This document shows positions 6,208-7,523 of a stretch of 7,523 nucleotides of DNA, one piece after another (position 1 is the first letter of the stretch; each line of letters begins with the position of its first letter). The DNA comes from an uncultured Pseudomonadota bacterium. Its GTDB lineage: Bacteria; Bdellovibrionota_B; Oligoflexia; Oligoflexales; CAILAO01. Location of the stretch: positions 1-7,523 of the forward strand of contig CAILAO010000957.1 of NCBI GenBank assembly GCA_903832105.1, given 5' to 3'. A model generated the notes under the pieces. The model was not told the origin of the DNA and ran no database searches. It saw only the letters and a list, made by a program, of their open reading frames with translations. The position numbers were made by a program, and so were the translations under genes.

Positions 6208-6261
6208 TCTATCGCCAAGGGCAGCTAACAAGTTGTCAAATTTTTATAAAGCCTAACTATT

Positions 6262-6290
6262 AGTTTAATTAATCCCCAAAGCTGTGTCAA
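6262..6290 (-). promoter_or_regulatory. Sigma70-type promoter for the chaperone-like/glycosyltransferase operon
   Basis: On the minus strand a perfect TTGACA (6285-6290) is separated by 17 bp from TAAACT (6262-6267, four of six matches to TATAAT). Transcription would start near 6255, shortly before the first gene. It lies just beyond the gspN terminator, so this unit is probably transcribed separately from the secretion operon. No sigma28 (flagellar) consensus was seen here. Confidence 0.5.
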
Positions 6291-6339
6291 AGGGGAAATC
6301 TTATATTCTTGTTCCTCTTCAAAAAGCACCTAAAGGCAG

Positions 6340-6365
6340 AAAATCGGATCCTCTCCAAGATCCGA
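6340..6365 (-). terminator. Intrinsic terminator after gspN
   Basis: Minus-strand TCGGATC and GATCCGA (6359-6365 and 6344-6350) form a 7-bp perfect stem around an 8-nt loop (TTGGAGAG), followed at once by TTTTC. It lies about 25 nt after the gspN stop codon. The T run is short but the placement is right. It marks the end of the type II secretion operon. Confidence 0.6.
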
Positions 6366-6389
6366 AGACAGCTTATGAAAAGTCTATTT

Positions 6390-7322
6390 TTATATTGTTT
6401 GCATATTTGGGCTTGATAATGTACCAGAAACCTTAAAGCTGATTTCTCCGTCGCGGCTCCCACCCAATATGGCGTCAAGAATAGACCCGAACTGTTCCTT
6501 AAGCGCCTTTTTTAGAGATAATTTGATGGCAATATCCACAGTCGACTTAGCCAAAGTCCCCTTTAGGAGAACCTTCCCGTCCGTCTCTAAAGAAAAATCC
6601 TGGGCAATGAAACCCGATCCCTTATCCAAAGTGAGAGTTCCCCCAGCGAGCTTTGCTTGAATTCCCGCTTTACTGAACTTCTGATCTGGAAGGTTAAAGG
6701 CGGGATCGCTGAGCTTGAGTAATGCGTCTTTTAGCTGAATATTAGCAGTGCCATTTGACTGCGTTGGGTCACCGCTATCGAGATCAAATTCCACCTTAGC
6801 TTTCAATTTCCCTATGAAGCCCAGTTTGGTTAAAATTGGGGCCAGCAACGGATTGACGCTCGACCCCTTAGAAAGAGCCCCCAGTGCAAAGTCAATCCAC
6901 TGACCAATCGAAAAGTTATCACTTTCCAATTCAATGCGAGAAGGAAGCGCAGCCTGGCTAAAAATCAGCTTAAAGGCGCTAAGAGTGACCTCAGCAGCAA
7001 AGGTTCCCCCTCCTTTATCTACAACTTCAACTTCCACCGAAACCCGCCCAATGAGAAGAGAAAGAAGGCTGATACGAACCTTGAATTTCGAAATCTGAAG
7101 AGGAGAAGCCCCTGACGAGTCAATGTTGACATCCCTTGCCTCTAGTCCAATAGGGAACTTTGATCCGAGCTTGCCAATGTGAATGCTGTAACCTGTCGCT
7201 GAAGAAAGCTCAGCGGATACGTTTTCTTTGAGGACTTCATAGGGAAACGTGAAATAGACAAAGAAAATGAAACTGACTAAAAACAGCACAACGTAGCCAG
7301 CAGTTTTAAGCGGATTTCTCAT
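6390..7322 (-). CDS. gspN: Type II secretion system protein GspN
   Basis: This 310-aa protein has a basic N-terminus, one membrane helix at about 9-26 and a long periplasmic part. That part is rich in beta-strands, with AsmA-like features: IHIGKLGSKFPIGLEARDVNI near 47-67, a central GKLKAKVEFDLDSG near 171-184, and the closing DGEISFKVSGTLSSP at 291-305. This is the layout of the GspN family found in Bdellovibrio, Leptospira and deltaproteobacteria. GspN is an accessory inner-membrane component of the type II secretion system, which exports folded proteins across the outer membrane; its exact job is not settled. ATG 7322 is the only possible start, since an in-frame TAA lies upstream with no other start between. 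It follows the GspM-like gene by 39 nt and ends before a hairpin terminator, so it is the last gene of its operon. Confidence 0.82.
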   Translation of the reverse strand: MRNPLKTAGYVVLFLVSFIFFVYFTFPYEVLKENVSAELSSATGYSIHIGKLGSKFPIGLEARDVNIDSSGASPLQISKFKVRISLLSLLIGRVSVEVEVVDKGGGTFAAEVTLSAFKLIFSQAALPSRIELESDNFSIGQWIDFALGALSKGSSVNPLLAPILTKLGFIGKLKAKVEFDLDSGDPTQSNGTANIQLKDALLKLSDPAFNLPDQKFSKAGIQAKLAGGTLTLDKGSGFIAQDFSLETDGKVLLKGTLAKSTVDIAIKLSLKKALKEQFGSILDAILGGSRDGEISFKVSGTLSSPNMQTI

Positions 7323-7361
7323 TGTTGTATGTACACCTATCTCATCACGGATGTTTATACT

Positions 7362-7523
7362 TTACGGGGTTGTGGAATAGCCGCGAATTTCGACCTCCGC
7401 ACTAAAAAATAATCGTGTTCCATATCGGCTTCTAATCTGCAAATCCCAAATTCGTAGAAGTTTTCCAGATTTTTCTACCTCAACTAAAAAATTGAGAAAA
7501 CGCGGAACTGATATCTCGGGAAA
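7362..7523 (-). CDS. gspM: C-terminal end of a GspM/PilO-like type II secretion protein (partial)
   Basis: The minus strand is open from the window edge for 53 codons and stops at TAA 7362-7364. The fragment reads VPRFLNFLVEVEKSGKLLR, then a DLQIR strand, then LFFSAEVEIRGYS. This alternation of a helix (FLN..LVEVEKSG), a strand and a final strand is the ferredoxin-like end of GspM/PilO proteins, which carry the pattern FL..IE.S...L.I..L.I. GspM is a single-pass inner-membrane protein that binds GspL in the secretion platform. The following gene is gspN, the order expected in type II secretion operons. Most of the gene lies beyond the window, so the choice between GspM and a PilO-like relative rests on this context. 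Confidence 0.62.
   Translation of the reverse strand, partial: FPEISVPRFLNFLVEVEKSGKLLRIWDLQIRSRYGTRLFFSAEVEIRGYSTTP

Noticed and set aside
6205..6250. Possible sigma28 flagellar promoter before the chaperone-like gene (GGCGATAG with an upstream TAAA)
   Set aside because: The TAAA lies about 26 nt from the GGCGATAG-like box instead of about 15, and the box is almost on top of the ATG start; the sigma70-like pair at 6262-6290 fits better.
6287..6478. 63-codon minus-strand frame across the gspN end and terminator
   Set aside because: It overlaps gspN in another frame, crosses the terminator stem and has no ribosome site or domain.

Overview
The window suggests a Gram-negative, flagellated or recently flagellated bacterium of the Bdellovibrio/deltaproteobacterial kind. 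It is moderately AT-rich, carries the gspM-gspN end of a type II secretion operon in the form seen in Bdellovibrio, Leptospira and deltaproteobacteria, and has a lipoprotein with a clear lipobox. The taxonomic guess is inference from protein style; no marker gene is present.

Layout: almost everything from the right edge down to about 1488 is on the minus strand. Reading that strand from 7523: the last 53 codons of a GspM-like protein (cut by the window edge), then gspN, then a hairpin terminator near 6340-6365. A new promoter near 6262-6290 opens a two-gene unit: a small helical protein resembling FliT/FlgN-type flagellar chaperones, and a GT-B (GT4-like) glycosyltransferase fused to C-terminal TPRs. 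Next comes a compact 74-bp element with perfect 21-bp inverted arms (3836-3909). Then follow an unrecognised 225-aa protein and an FtsB/DivIC-like membrane coiled-coil protein, overlapping by ATGA with the second ribosome site folded into a hairpin. Last is a six-cysteine lipoprotein gene with its own promoter. A cytoplasmic Sel1-repeat gene (393-1466, plus strand) converges on the lipoprotein gene. The left edge holds the tail of a possible upstream plus-strand gene, a terminator-like hairpin and a leader region with two tiny SD-preceded ORFs.

How they may work together: GspM and GspN belong to the type II secretion inner-membrane platform. The chaperone-like protein plus glycosyltransferase-TPR pair looks like a module in which a small helical partner and TPRs deliver a protein substrate to a glycosyltransferase; flagellin is the obvious candidate, but this is inference. 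The glycosyltransferase lacks three donor-site residues usual in GT4 enzymes, which makes it the most unusual protein here. I found no defence system, CRISPR array, tRNA, rRNA or complete transposon. The most novel-looking signals are the inverted-repeat element, the atypical glycosyltransferase module and the hairpin-coupled 225-aa/FtsB-like pair.
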